Source: Saccharibacillus sp. O23 (GTDB lineage: Bacteria; Bacillota; Bacilli; Paenibacillales; Paenibacillaceae). Taken from it: DNA of 64,000 nucleotides. The translations under genes and the position numbers were made by a program. Location of the stretch: contig NZ_NJDE01000024.1 of NCBI RefSeq assembly GCF_002205895.1, positions 37,712 through 101,711 of the forward strand, in the 5' to 3' direction. The notes under the pieces were generated by a model that had not been told where the DNA came from, ran no database searches, and saw nothing but the letters and a program-made list of their open reading frames with translations. Positions 45,013-52,986 of this stretch are shown piece by piece (position 1 is the stretch's first letter; the number at the start of each line of letters is the position of its first letter).

Positions 45013-47043
45013 TTATTGCGGCTGCTGCGAATGTCCGGCGTGCTTCACGCGGTCGCGGACTTCCGCCTGCTTGGCTCCGTTGAAGCGGGTCTGATAATCG
45101 CCGGTCAAGTAGCCGGTAACGCGGCGCAGCCGGGAGATATGGACTTCGGTTTCCTTTTTCCCGCAGGACGGGCACGATTCGCCGATGATGCCTTCGTATC
45201 CGCAGGACGTGCAGCGGTCGATCGGATGATTGATGCTGAAATAGCTGACGTTCCGCTCCAGCGCGTAAGCCACGATCTTGCGGAACGCTTCCGGGTTGCT
45301 GCGCACGTTGCCGTCCAGCTCGATATACGAGATGGCGCCGGCGTTGCACAATTCGTGGAAAGGCGCTTCGAGCGAAATCTTCCGCGCCGCCGTCGTCTGA
45401 TAATAGACCGGCACATGGAACGAGTTCGTATAATATTCGCGATCCGTGACGCCCGGAATCGAGCCGTATTCGCGGGCGTCGTTCTTCGTGAATTTGCCCG
45501 ACAGTCCTTCGGCCGGCGTCGCGAACAGCGTGATGTTCAAGTCGTGCTTCTCGCTCATTTCGTCGCAATAAGCGCGCATATGACGAATGACGGCCAAAGC
45601 TTTCTCGTAGACGTCCGCGTCTTCCGCATGATGTTTTCCGTACATGGCTTTCATGGATTCGGCGATGCCGATAAAGCCGATCGACAAGCTGCCGTGCTTC
45701 AGCAGGTCTTCGACTTTGTCGTCCGGACCGAGCGCGTCGCCGCCTTCCCACACGCCTTCGCGCATCATGAAGTCCGACGCTTTGGCAGGCTGCTTGGCTT
45801 GAATGCCGTAGCGGTGCAGCAGGCCGGAGAGAGCGGTATCCAGCGCTTCGTCGAGCATCTTATAGTAGCCTTCCTCGTCCGCCCATTTGCGCTGCCCGAG
45901 CGCGATTCCGTTCTCCAATCCCATTTTGACCAGATTGATCGTGTTGAAAGACAGATTGCCTTTGCCCGACAGGTGGTTGCGTCCGAAACGGTCGGCGATT
46001 ACGCGGGTACGGCAGCCCATCGTGGCGAATTCCGTATCCGGATCGCCCGGCACGTAATATTCCAGATTGATCGGCGCGTCGAGGTTGGCGAAGTTCGGAT
46101 ACAGGCGTTTGGTCGAACATTCGATCGCTTTGAGGAACAGATCGTAGTTCGGATCGCCCGGCCGTTGGTTGATGCCTTTCTTGCATTTGAAGATCTGGAT
46201 CGGGAAGATCGGAGTCTGCCCTTGACCGAGTCCGCGCATGGTCGCGTCCATCAGGCTCTCCATCACGAGGCGGCCTTCGCTGGACGTGCAGGTGCCGTAA
46301 TTGATGCTGGTAAACGGAATCTGGCCGCCGCCTCTGCTCGACATCGTGTTCAGGTTATGGATGAGGCTTTCGGCCGCTTGGAACGTTTCTTGGCGCGTTT
46401 CTTGATAAGCGTAGCGGTACGCGTGCGGATAACGTTCTTTCAGTTCGGCATTATCCATATGTATTTCTTCGTCGCTCGGTTCTGATGCCGCGTTCGCCGT
46501 GCCGGTCGGCTCGTCCGCGAAGCTCTCGAAGTACGACAATCCTTTGCGGAAATGCTTGAGGAACGAACGGCCCACGTAAGGCGCCAGATCGTGGTCGATC
46601 TTATTGGAAGAGACGCCGCCGTACTGCGCGTTCTGTTGGCATTGGAAGATGATCGCGACCAGCGCCATCGCCGTCATGATCGTCCGCGGCGTCCGCAGGT
46701 CGCCGTTGCCGGTGCTGAAGCCTTCGGCCAGCAGTTTGTCGAACGGGATGAAGATGCAGTTGGTCGTGCCGACCGCGTAATGGTCGAGGTCGTGCACGTA
46801 GACGGTATTGCCCCGGATCGCCGCCTCCACTTCTTTGGGCAGCACGTGGCGGCGCGCGTACCACTTGGCGTACTCGCTCCCGAATTTGCTCATTTTGCCG
46901 GAAAAGCTGTCCCCGTTCAGGTTCGCGTTCTCGCGCAGCGTCTCCGTATCGAGGCTGTCGGCGATGTCCCGTCCGAGTCTCGTGATCTCCTCGAGCGCGT
47001 CGTTTTCTTTGCGTGCCGGAGTAAAGGGAAGGGTCATGCTCAT
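45013..47043 (-). CDS. nrdD: Anaerobic (class III) ribonucleoside-triphosphate reductase
   Basis: A 676-residue glycyl-radical enzyme that makes deoxyribonucleotides without oxygen. The radical Gly is residue 644 in RVTGYL; the zinc site is CTSCGYEG and CPSCG close to the end; active-site Cys-bearing segments TCTSSEGR and MGCRTRV are present. The N-terminus goes almost directly into the catalytic barrel (ETLRENANLNGDS), so the usual N-terminal ATP-cone of about 90 residues that mediates dATP feedback is not visible. The ATG has AAAGGA 12 bases upstream, a weak site; ATG 47037 is an alternative. Two NrdR boxes lie in its promoter, and nrdG follows. Confidence 0.95.
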   Translation of the reverse strand: MSMTLPFTPARKENDALEEITRLGRDIADSLDTETLRENANLNGDSFSGKMSKFGSEYAKWYARRHVLPKEVEAAIRGNTVYVHDLDHYAVGTTNCIFIPFDKLLAEGFSTGNGDLRTPRTIMTAMALVAIIFQCQQNAQYGGVSSNKIDHDLAPYVGRSFLKHFRKGLSYFESFADEPTGTANAASEPSDEEIHMDNAELKERYPHAYRYAYQETRQETFQAAESLIHNLNTMSSRGGGQIPFTSINYGTCTSSEGRLVMESLMDATMRGLGQGQTPIFPIQIFKCKKGINQRPGDPNYDLFLKAIECSTKRLYPNFANLDAPINLEYYVPGDPDTEFATMGCRTRVIADRFGRNHLSGKGNLSFNTINLVKMGLENGIALGQRKWADEEGYYKMLDEALDTALSGLLHRYGIQAKQPAKASDFMMREGVWEGGDALGPDDKVEDLLKHGSLSIGFIGIAESMKAMYGKHHAEDADVYEKALAVIRHMRAYCDEMSEKHDLNITLFATPAEGLSGKFTKNDAREYGSIPGVTDREYYTNSFHVPVYYQTTAARKISLEAPFHELCNAGAISYIELDGNVRSNPEAFRKIVAYALERNVSYFSINHPIDRCTSCGYEGIIGESCPSCGKKETEVHISRLRRVTGYLTGDYQTRFNGAKQAEVRDRVKHAGHSQQPQ

Positions 47044-47152
47044 CTTGGGTTTCCGTCCTTTCGAATCGAAATTTTGTGAAGAAATCTGGAGAGGATATGT
47101 AAGCCGCGTCCGAAAACGGCAGGGAAGCGGTCTTGGTCCGTTTTCTTGTCGA

Positions 47153-47207
47153 ATACCATATTTGGCCTTCGGCTACTTAATTTACACCTAGATATGGTGT
47201 GTGTGAA
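47153..47207 (-). promoter_or_regulatory. nrdD promoter with two NrdR boxes
   Basis: Box A (47185-47200) CACCTAGATATGGTGT and box B (47153-47168) ATACCATATTTGGCCT fit the NrdR consensus core C-w-A-t-A-T-a-T-w-G at most positions. Their starts are 32 bp apart, three helical turns, which is the usual tandem arrangement. On the minus strand TTCACA (47207-47202) and TAAATT (47184-47179) form a promoter with box A lying in the spacer, so NrdR binding should repress. Confidence 0.75.
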
Positions 47208-47417
47208 GCGAGCATACACGACTTGCCACATAATGGACATATTCGGACGGCGAAAATTTACCGAATTCGTCAAGGTTGAAAACGCCTTTTTGAAGCGAGC
47301 CGCATAGCGGCGCGGAAGAAGCGCGAATTCGATTTTTGCGGATGAAAAGGTTACAATAAAAGCAGCGAAAAAAGACGTTGACAGAACCCAAAATCAGTGA
47401 AGAGGAGGACTTCCACC

Positions 47418-47738
47418 ATGGCTATCGCGGAAGTGACGATCATCCCGATCGGGACGGCAACGACCAGTCTGAGCAGTTACGTCGCCGAGATGCAGCGCAA
47501 GCTGGAGACGCTCGAAGGCGTGGAATACCAATTGACCTCCATGAGCACGATCATCGAAGGGCCGCTGGACCGGATTCTGGAAGCGGTGAAGGCGCTGCAC
47601 GAGCATACTTTCGAGTCCGGGGCGCAGCGCGTCTCGACGTCGATCAAGATCGACGACCGCCGGGACAAAGCCGGTTCGTCCGTGCAGAAATTGGCTTCGG
47701 TGCATGCGAAGCTGGCCGAACGCGGCGGCGCGGAATAG
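47418..47738 (+). CDS. MTH1187/YkoF-type thiamine-binding family protein
   Basis: A 106-residue ferredoxin-like fold protein of the thiamine-binding (former DUF77/YqgV) family. Typical are VTIIPIGTATTSLSSYVAEM, YQLTSMSTIIEGPLD and RVSTSIKIDDRRDK. Members bind thiamine or its pyrimidine moiety with a likely role in vitamin B1 trafficking. ATG 47418 is 9 bases after AGAGGAGG. It is monocistronic; no thiamine riboswitch or other thiamine gene is present nearby. Confidence 0.85.
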   Translation: MAIAEVTIIPIGTATTSLSSYVAEMQRKLETLEGVEYQLTSMSTIIEGPLDRILEAVKALHEHTFESGAQRVSTSIKIDDRRDKAGSSVQKLASVHAKLAERGGAE

Positions 47739-47787
47739 GCCGAACCTAAGCGCCGCAAACGTCCCCCGACTTTTTGCGGCAAAAGGC

Positions 47788-47815
47788 TTGCGCTTCTCGG
47801 CGAAAGGTGTATAAT
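47788..47815 (+). promoter_or_regulatory. Promoter of the tRNA-Thr gene
   Basis: TATAAT at 47810-47815 is perfect; TTGCGC at 47788-47793 is a weak -35 with a 16-base spacer. The tRNA begins 43 bases later. Confidence 0.55.
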
Positions 47816-47858
47816 AAGTTTCGTTGCTGTTTCAGACAGCAAGGTATACGCCGAATAT

Positions 47859-47930
47859 GCTGATGTAGCTCAGGGGTAGAGCAACGCACTCGTAATGCGT
47901 AGGTCGGGGGTTCAATTCCCTTCATCAGCA
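47859..47930 (+). tRNA. tRNA-Thr (anticodon CGU)
   Basis: A complete 72-base cloverleaf. The acceptor arms are GCTGATG and CATCAGC with discriminator A. The D arm is GCTCAGGGGTAGAGC, the anticodon stem ACGCA/TGCGT, the loop CTCGTAA with anticodon CGT at 47891-47893 and the T loop GGTTCAATTCC. It reads ACG codons. The CCA end is not encoded. A terminator follows at 47945. Confidence 0.96.
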
Positions 47931-47944
47931 TCAAGCAGCACTGC

Positions 47945-47985
47945 AAAAGCGCGAATCTCGGGAAACCGGGGTTCGCGCTTTTTTT
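47945..47985 (+). terminator. Terminator after tRNA-Thr
   Basis: AAAGCGCGAA pairs with TTCGCGCTTT and is followed by further T residues. Confidence 0.88.
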
Positions 47986-48075
47986 GCTTCGAATATCGAA
48001 TCCGGCAACAAACCTCCTTTTTCGAACGTTTAATAATTATGATGACGATCCCTTTCCGTTCAAGGAGGTTTTGGC

Positions 48076-49149
48076 GTGAAAAAACGAAAGAAATTGCGCT
48101 TCCTCGGTTCTGCTCTGCTGGCCGCGTCGTTGGTGCTTCCGCTGTCCTTCGTCGCGCCTTCCGCGCAGGCCGAATCTTCGTATTCCAACCAGCTGTTGAG
48201 TCGGCAGGTACAGTCGGTACCCGTGAGCAAGACGGAAGTCTTGTTCGTCGATAAATTCTCGGGGCAGCTGCAGCTGCTGGACGTGTCGGCGGACAAGATC
48301 GTCTGGACGAAGAAGTTCGCGGTACTGCATGATTGCGAAGTACTCGCAGGTTCCGGCAAGATCGTCGTGCTGACCGAATCCGGCAAGAAGCTCCAGAAAC
48401 AAGTGCTTTCCTTAAAAGGCAAACCGATCGGCAAACAAGATTTTACGAATATCTCGGGCGGTTCCGACTTGCAGGTCCAATGGTCGGCTGCCGGTTCGGG
48501 CGTCAAAGAGAGTATCGCGGTGATGAACGGAGATCGCGTGGCCGTTTATCAATATCCGTGGAAAAAGCCGGTGCATGTTCGATCCGCAGCTTCGGAAGAA
48601 GACCGCAAGCACGAAAACCCAGGTGCCGAATCTTCGCAGTTCCAATATCCGTATTTCGTCGCAAAAATGAAAGGTTACGGAATCATGCAGTCGCGGGATT
48701 ATTACAAGATCGTGAACGTATCGACCGGCAGAATGAATTTGATCTTGTTCCCGTCGAACGTCGACACCAACTTTGTCACGGAAGGAACGAGTTTGGTTGT
48801 AAATACGTCCAGCATGATCGGATCGCCGTTGGGCCTATCGACGTTCGAACCGATCGTATATGCTCGTTATGACCTCAAAACCGCCAAATCGACCGCCAGC
48901 ATCAAACGTACCTTTACCGATCGCGAATCGAATTGGGCGACCAGCTATCTCGGCGGCCGGCTGCTGCTTACCGATACGGAAAAAGGCAAGCAATCGCTGC
49001 TGACGCCGGACGATCAAATCATAAGCGAAAGAACGGCGGATCTGAAGAGTTTGCAGGATCGGCTGTTGGGTTATACCGAAGGCCGGGCTGTTGTTTTGGT
49101 ACCTTTCGGCAAACAGAGCGCCAAGTTGGCTTCGGCGTTCGAAAAATGA
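48076..49149 (+). CDS. Secreted protein of unknown function, possible beta-propeller
   Basis: A 357-residue exported protein. The signal peptide has a basic KKRKK start, a hydrophobic core and a cleavage site after AQA near residue 32. The mature part is a chain of short beta strands in blocks of about 45 residues (VLFVDKFSGQLQLLDVSADKIVWTKKF, shown in part, is typical of PQQ/WD-like blades), so an extracellular propeller is plausible but unproven. No catalytic motif or wall-binding domain is seen. The GTG start at 48076 follows CAAGGAGG. It is transcribed alone. Confidence 0.72.
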   Translation: MKKRKKLRFLGSALLAASLVLPLSFVAPSAQAESSYSNQLLSRQVQSVPVSKTEVLFVDKFSGQLQLLDVSADKIVWTKKFAVLHDCEVLAGSGKIVVLTESGKKLQKQVLSLKGKPIGKQDFTNISGGSDLQVQWSAAGSGVKESIAVMNGDRVAVYQYPWKKPVHVRSAASEEDRKHENPGAESSQFQYPYFVAKMKGYGIMQSRDYYKIVNVSTGRMNLILFPSNVDTNFVTEGTSLVVNTSSMIGSPLGLSTFEPIVYARYDLKTAKSTASIKRTFTDRESNWATSYLGGRLLLTDTEKGKQSLLTPDDQIISERTADLKSLQDRLLGYTEGRAVVLVPFGKQSAKLASAFEK

Positions 49150-49192
49150 CGGATCAGGCGGCTAAAAAGCGCTCGTAAATCTCTATTCCTAA

Positions 49193-49226
49193 ATCGATAA
49201 ATGAAATTGATTATTCATTTATCGAT
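49193..49226. other. 13-bp inverted repeat in the spacer before the diguanylate cyclase gene
   Basis: ATCGATAAATGAA (49193-49205) and its exact complement (49214-49226) enclose an eight-base loop. There is no T-run after it, so it is not a classical terminator. It precedes the terminator at 49283 within the 382-base gap 49150-49531. Confidence 0.5.
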
Positions 49227-49282
49227 CGGGTAATAATTTCTCGTGGCGCCACCACATCTGCCTCAGGCAATTGTTTGGGGAG

Positions 49283-49333
49283 CCGAGGGAGTCGAGACCG
49301 GGGAGACCCAGCGCTGGACTTTCTCGGTTTTTT
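49283..49333 (+). terminator. Terminator within the leader of the diguanylate cyclase gene
   Basis: CCGAGGGAGTC pairs with GACTTTCTCGG (9 pairs with a GG/TT bulge) and is followed by TTTTTT. An alternative hairpin (ACCGGGGAG with TTCTCGGT) uses the same right arm. It is 133 bases after the upstream gene and about 200 before the downstream one, so it may end an RNA that starts within this gap. Confidence 0.6.
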
Positions 49334-49531
49334 CGTTCAGGCGCATTTTTATTCTTCCAAGAAAGCTACCCAATTCCGCAACCCGAATATTTTTAGAATC
49401 CTGCCTTATAATGAAATTTGATTCCTTTGTCTCGCTGAATCGTCTAAAAAATCGACAAATTGTGCCGTAATATATAGTAAGAAAGCAAGCATTGAATCAT
49501 AGGGATCAGGAACGACATTCGAGCGTTAAAG

Positions 49532-51169
49532 GTGATGAAGACCGTGATTATGGCGTCAGGCGGGCGAAAAAGAAGTCCGGACGAAAATCCTTATAAAACC
49601 AAAGGCAAGGTCAGCTTGCGCGCGTTGTTCTCCGGTCTTGTCGTTCTGACTTTCTTGATGACCTTGGCGATCACGTTATTCGCTTCTTACCATTCCGAGG
49701 AGAAGCTGCTTCAAGAACGTACGCTCGAAGCGAATCAGAGAGAGTCGCAGCGCGTCGCGCATGCGATCGATATGATGTATCTGTCGGTCGAGAAGAGCCT
49801 GAGCTCTTTCGGGGGCGAACTCGCGACTCCGATGTCCCTCGGCGAAGCTGACGAAACGGCGAAACAACTGCGCTTGCTCTACGAGAGCAGCGGACGTTTC
49901 GACTCGGTATTCGTCGCGGCCGCGAACGGCAAGATCATAGACAGCTATACGAAAAGCGGCGCGGAAGATCCGGCGGCAATCGACGTCTCGCTGTTGAAGC
50001 AAGCTCTGAACACGCGTAAAGAATACCGTTCTCTATTCTACACGGAGACCGAAGGGGATCAGGCGGTCGTGGTATCGGAGCCGATCTACGACGCGAACGA
50101 CAAGTATTTGGGCGTCATCGGCGGGGTGCTCTGCATGGAGCATGCCAACGTGCTGGGCAGCCTGCTGGGTTCGGGTCGTTCGGCTTCGGATTTCGATACG
50201 GTCGGCTCGTATTCTTACGTCGTCGATGACGCGGGCCGTCTGATTTACGATCCCAACGAGGATCGAAACGAAGAAGAGGCCGGAGGGAATCTGGCTTTGG
50301 ATCGGATATTGATCGGCATGAGCGGCAGCGTCAAAGTGACGGACGACGCGAACGGCGAATATCTGGTCGGGTATGCTTACGCTCCGCGTACCGGTTGGGG
50401 AGTCGTATCCCAGACGTCGGCCAAAGCGCTGCGGACCGAGCAGTTCGAACAAATGCGCGGCACGCTGGTGGTCGTTATGGGGCCGTTTCTGATGCTGGCC
50501 TGCGCGGCGTTGTTTTTGGCCCGCCGCTTGGCGGCGCCGTTCGTCTCTTTGGCCGATTTCGTGCTTCGCGCCGTCGATCGTCCGGAAGACGAAGCGCTGC
50601 CTTCCGTGCGCCGCCACTGGAACCGGGAAGCCGATCTGCTCAACCGGGCCGTGATGCGATCCGTGCGCGAGATGAAGCGTCAGAACCGGGACCTGAACGA
50701 CTTCGCTCTCAAAGATTCGTTGACGGGGCTGTTGAACCGGCGCGCGCTGGACGAGATTCTGGAGAAGCTGGAAGGCGACAACCGGCCGTTCTCGCTGCTG
50801 CTGATGGATATCGACCGTTTCAAAGCGGTGAACGATCTTTACGGACATGCCGCCGGAGACGAAGTGCTCCGAAGCGTAGCCCGTACTTTGGAAGAAACGT
50901 TGGGCAATCAGGATCTGTGCGGACGGTACGGCGGCGAAGAGTTTCTGGTTCTGCTGCCGGGGCGCAATCTGCCGGAAACGTACGAGATGGCGGAACGGAT
51001 CCGGCTCGCGGTCGCCGCGCACGAGAATTCGCTGCATATTCCCGTAACGCTGTCGATCGGCGCTTCCGTTTGCCCGATGCAATCCATGCGGGTAGACGAT
51101 CTGTTCGAGCTTGCCGACCGTGCCTTGTATCGGGCCAAAGAAGGCGGCCGCAACCGGGTGGTCGTCTAA
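49532..51169 (+). CDS. Membrane diguanylate cyclase with dCache-type sensor
   Basis: A protein of about 545 residues that makes the second messenger c-di-GMP. Helix 1 (about 33-50) and helix 2 (about 310-332) flank a 260-residue extracytoplasmic sensor with dCache-like features (FVAAANGKIIDSY, SEPIYDANDKYLGVIGGV and GWGVVSQT). A HAMP-like linker leads to the GGDEF domain with DSLTGLLNRRALDE, DIDRFKAVND and the active GGEEF motif in RYGGEEFLVLL. The inhibitory-site RxxD is replaced by GNQD, so product feedback is probably absent. Start choice is uncertain among GTG 49532, ATG 49535 and ATG 49550; none has a well-spaced site. No EAL domain is present. Confidence 0.9.
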   Translation: MMKTVIMASGGRKRSPDENPYKTKGKVSLRALFSGLVVLTFLMTLAITLFASYHSEEKLLQERTLEANQRESQRVAHAIDMMYLSVEKSLSSFGGELATPMSLGEADETAKQLRLLYESSGRFDSVFVAAANGKIIDSYTKSGAEDPAAIDVSLLKQALNTRKEYRSLFYTETEGDQAVVVSEPIYDANDKYLGVIGGVLCMEHANVLGSLLGSGRSASDFDTVGSYSYVVDDAGRLIYDPNEDRNEEEAGGNLALDRILIGMSGSVKVTDDANGEYLVGYAYAPRTGWGVVSQTSAKALRTEQFEQMRGTLVVVMGPFLMLACAALFLARRLAAPFVSLADFVLRAVDRPEDEALPSVRRHWNREADLLNRAVMRSVREMKRQNRDLNDFALKDSLTGLLNRRALDEILEKLEGDNRPFSLLLMDIDRFKAVNDLYGHAAGDEVLRSVARTLEETLGNQDLCGRYGGEEFLVLLPGRNLPETYEMAERIRLAVAAHENSLHIPVTLSIGASVCPMQSMRVDDLFELADRALYRAKEGGRNRVVV

Positions 51170-51197
51170 GTCCGAACCTTTTCTTTTTCGAAAAACG

Positions 51198-51245
51198 AAA
51201 GAACGCGTCCTTTCCTCTAGAGGAAGTTACGCGTTCTTTTTGTCG
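51198..51245. terminator. Terminator between convergent genes
   Basis: AAAGAACGCGT pairs with ACGCGTTCTTT with an inner TTCCTC/GAGGAA hairpin, followed by TTTTTG. It ends the diguanylate cyclase gene. Confidence 0.85.
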
Positions 51246-51264
51246 TCCGAAAAAGATGTCCCGT

Positions 51265-51537
51265 TCATTCTCCGCCTCCGCCTCCGCCGTCCCCGCCGCC
51301 CGAATCGCAGCTTCCGCCGTCATAAGAGGAAGAATGGGAATGACTCGAACCGCCGCAGTGGTTATGGGAAGCACCGGGCGTGACGTCGTAAGCATCGTAA
51401 GAGTTCGCGCTGCTCGGATTATGCAGGAACCCCGAGTGGCCGCCCCGCCTCATGCCGCGGTTCGAACCTCTCAGTCCGATTAACGAGGAAACAATGATCA
51501 ACACCGCGAAAATCGCGACAATCCCCATGAATTCCAT
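51265..51537 (-). CDS. Small membrane protein with Gly/Ser/His-rich tail
   Basis: A 90-residue protein with one N-terminal membrane helix (MGIVAIFAVLIIVSSLIG) and a polar tail rich in Gly, Ser, His and Asp with two Cys (HNHCGGSSHSHSSS and GGSCDSGGGDGGGGGGE). The tail may be disordered or bind metal; that is a guess from its His/Cys content. ATAAGGAGG precedes the ATG at normal spacing, which supports that it is real. It is convergent with the diguanylate cyclase gene. Confidence 0.65.
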   Translation of the reverse strand: MEFMGIVAIFAVLIIVSSLIGLRGSNRGMRRGGHSGFLHNPSSANSYDAYDVTPGASHNHCGGSSHSHSSSYDGGSCDSGGGDGGGGGGE

Positions 51538-51879
51538 GTAAACGCCTCCTTATAAATGGGTAAAAATGATCAAGCAAGGAATCGAAGCGTTTATCCCTGC
51601 CTTGCTTCATATACGCTTGGGTGGGGAGAAAAGTTCGTTTTTTGCGGAAAATAATTTAAAAAAGAATCGAAGCTTCGATGCAAGAAAGGACTCGGCGATT
51701 CGGCTTCGAACGGTAAGGCCAAAGGGAAGACAAGGCACCGATCGTGACTTTGGTCCCGGATGCGGCGGGAGATTCCGCCTATTTACCGAGCGCTTTGTCG
51801 CGCACGCTTACAGAGTGTGATAAAATAGGGATTATACGAAAATGGGAACATATGATCTGATTATCCGAGGAGGAACCGC
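51538..51879. promoter_or_regulatory. Spacer holding the promoter of the MoxR cluster
   Basis: An extended -10 box TGATAAAAT at about 51818-51826 lies 54 bases before the MoxR start, in the same TAAAATAGGGATT context seen near 19583 before the GH65 gene. A weak TTGTCG is 20 bases upstream of it. No coding frame or structured RNA is evident in the rest of the spacer. Confidence 0.45.
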
Positions 51880-52986
51880 ATGACTACGGAAATGATCAAA
51901 CCGCCGGCCGAAGTGCTGCACGAGCGTGAATTGGCGGCGCTGGGCGCGGCGGATACGGGCAAACGTCCGCCGAATTGGAAGCTGTCGCCCGCCGCCGTCC
52001 GCGACTTTTTGATCGGGCGCGAGCAGCCGATCGAACTGGACGGCGAATCTATACATATTACGCGCAAGTTTTACGGCAACGACGTGCTGATCGAACGCGC
52101 GATCGTGACGCTGGCGGGCAATCGGGGGCTGATGCTGGTCGGAGAACCGGGCACGGCCAAAACGATGCTCAGCGAGCTGCTGTCGGCCGCGATCTCGGGT
52201 ACCAGCACCAATACCATTCAAGGCACGGCGGGCACGACGGAAGACACGATCAAATATTCGTGGAATTACGCCATGCTGCTCGACAAAGGGCCGTCCGAAG
52301 CCGCGCTGGTGCCTTCGCCGCTGTATCACGGCATGAAGCACGGATTGCTTACGCGGTTCGAGGAAATCACCCGCTGCCCGTCCGAAGCGCAGGACAGCCT
52401 GATCAGCATCATGAGCGACAAGGTCATGAACATTCCGGAGTTGGCCGACGGCGTATTGTTCGCGAAGCCCGGATTCAACGTGATCGGCACGGCGAACATT
52501 CGCGACAAAGGCGTCAACGAAATGAGCAGCGCGCTCAAGCGGCGGTTCAATTTCGAGACGATCCGCCCGATCGACAACGTCAAGATGGAAGCGAAGATCA
52601 TCGAGTCGCAGGCTTCCAATCTGCTCGCTCACGGCGGGATCGACGCTCCGGTGGACGCGGACGTGGTCGAACTGCTGGCGACGACGTTCATCGAACTGCG
52701 GACCGGACGGACGCGGGAAGGATATAAGATCGAAGTGCCTCAGGCGGTGATGAGCACGGCCGAAGCGGTATCGGTCTACGTGCAGAGCGCGATGACTTCT
52801 TACTATTACGAAGAAGGCGGATTGTCGCTGGAGCGGCTCGTGCAGAACATGCTCGGCACCGTAGCCAAAGAGAACGACAAAGATCTGAGCGTGCTCAAAG
52901 CGTATTTCTCCAAAGTGGTCAAAGAACGGGCCAAAACGGAAGCGTTATGGAACGCGTATTACAAGGAGAAAAAATGGATCGGCTGA
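51880..52986 (+). CDS. MoxR-family AAA+ ATPase (YehL-like)
   Basis: A 368-residue AAA+ ATPase expected to form rings and remodel a partner, often one with a VWA domain. The Walker A motif GEPGTAKT is near residue 89, the Walker B-like region is LLTRFEEITRCP, and sensor parts NVIGTANIRDKG and SSALKRRFNFE follow. The C-terminal helical lid ends at EKKWIG. GAGGAGG precedes the ATG. It is the first gene of a cluster with DUF5682 and VWA genes that overlap one another, the arrangement of E. coli yehL-yehM-yehP. Its client is unknown. Confidence 0.9.
   Translation: MTTEMIKPPAEVLHERELAALGAADTGKRPPNWKLSPAAVRDFLIGREQPIELDGESIHITRKFYGNDVLIERAIVTLAGNRGLMLVGEPGTAKTMLSELLSAAISGTSTNTIQGTAGTTEDTIKYSWNYAMLLDKGPSEAALVPSPLYHGMKHGLLTRFEEITRCPSEAQDSLISIMSDKVMNIPELADGVLFAKPGFNVIGTANIRDKGVNEMSSALKRRFNFETIRPIDNVKMEAKIIESQASNLLAHGGIDAPVDADVVELLATTFIELRTGRTREGYKIEVPQAVMSTAEAVSVYVQSAMTSYYYEEGGLSLERLVQNMLGTVAKENDKDLSVLKAYFSKVVKERAKTEALWNAYYKEKKWIG

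Noticed and set aside
47752..47780. Terminator after the thiamine-binding family gene
   Set aside because: An 8-bp GCCGCAAA/TTTGCGGC stem exists, but no T-run follows and the loop is large; too weak to call.
49150..49340. c-di-GMP (GEMM) riboswitch before the diguanylate cyclase
   Set aside because: The conserved GCAAAG-type core and tetraloop receptor elements are not present; kept only as an unassigned structured region.
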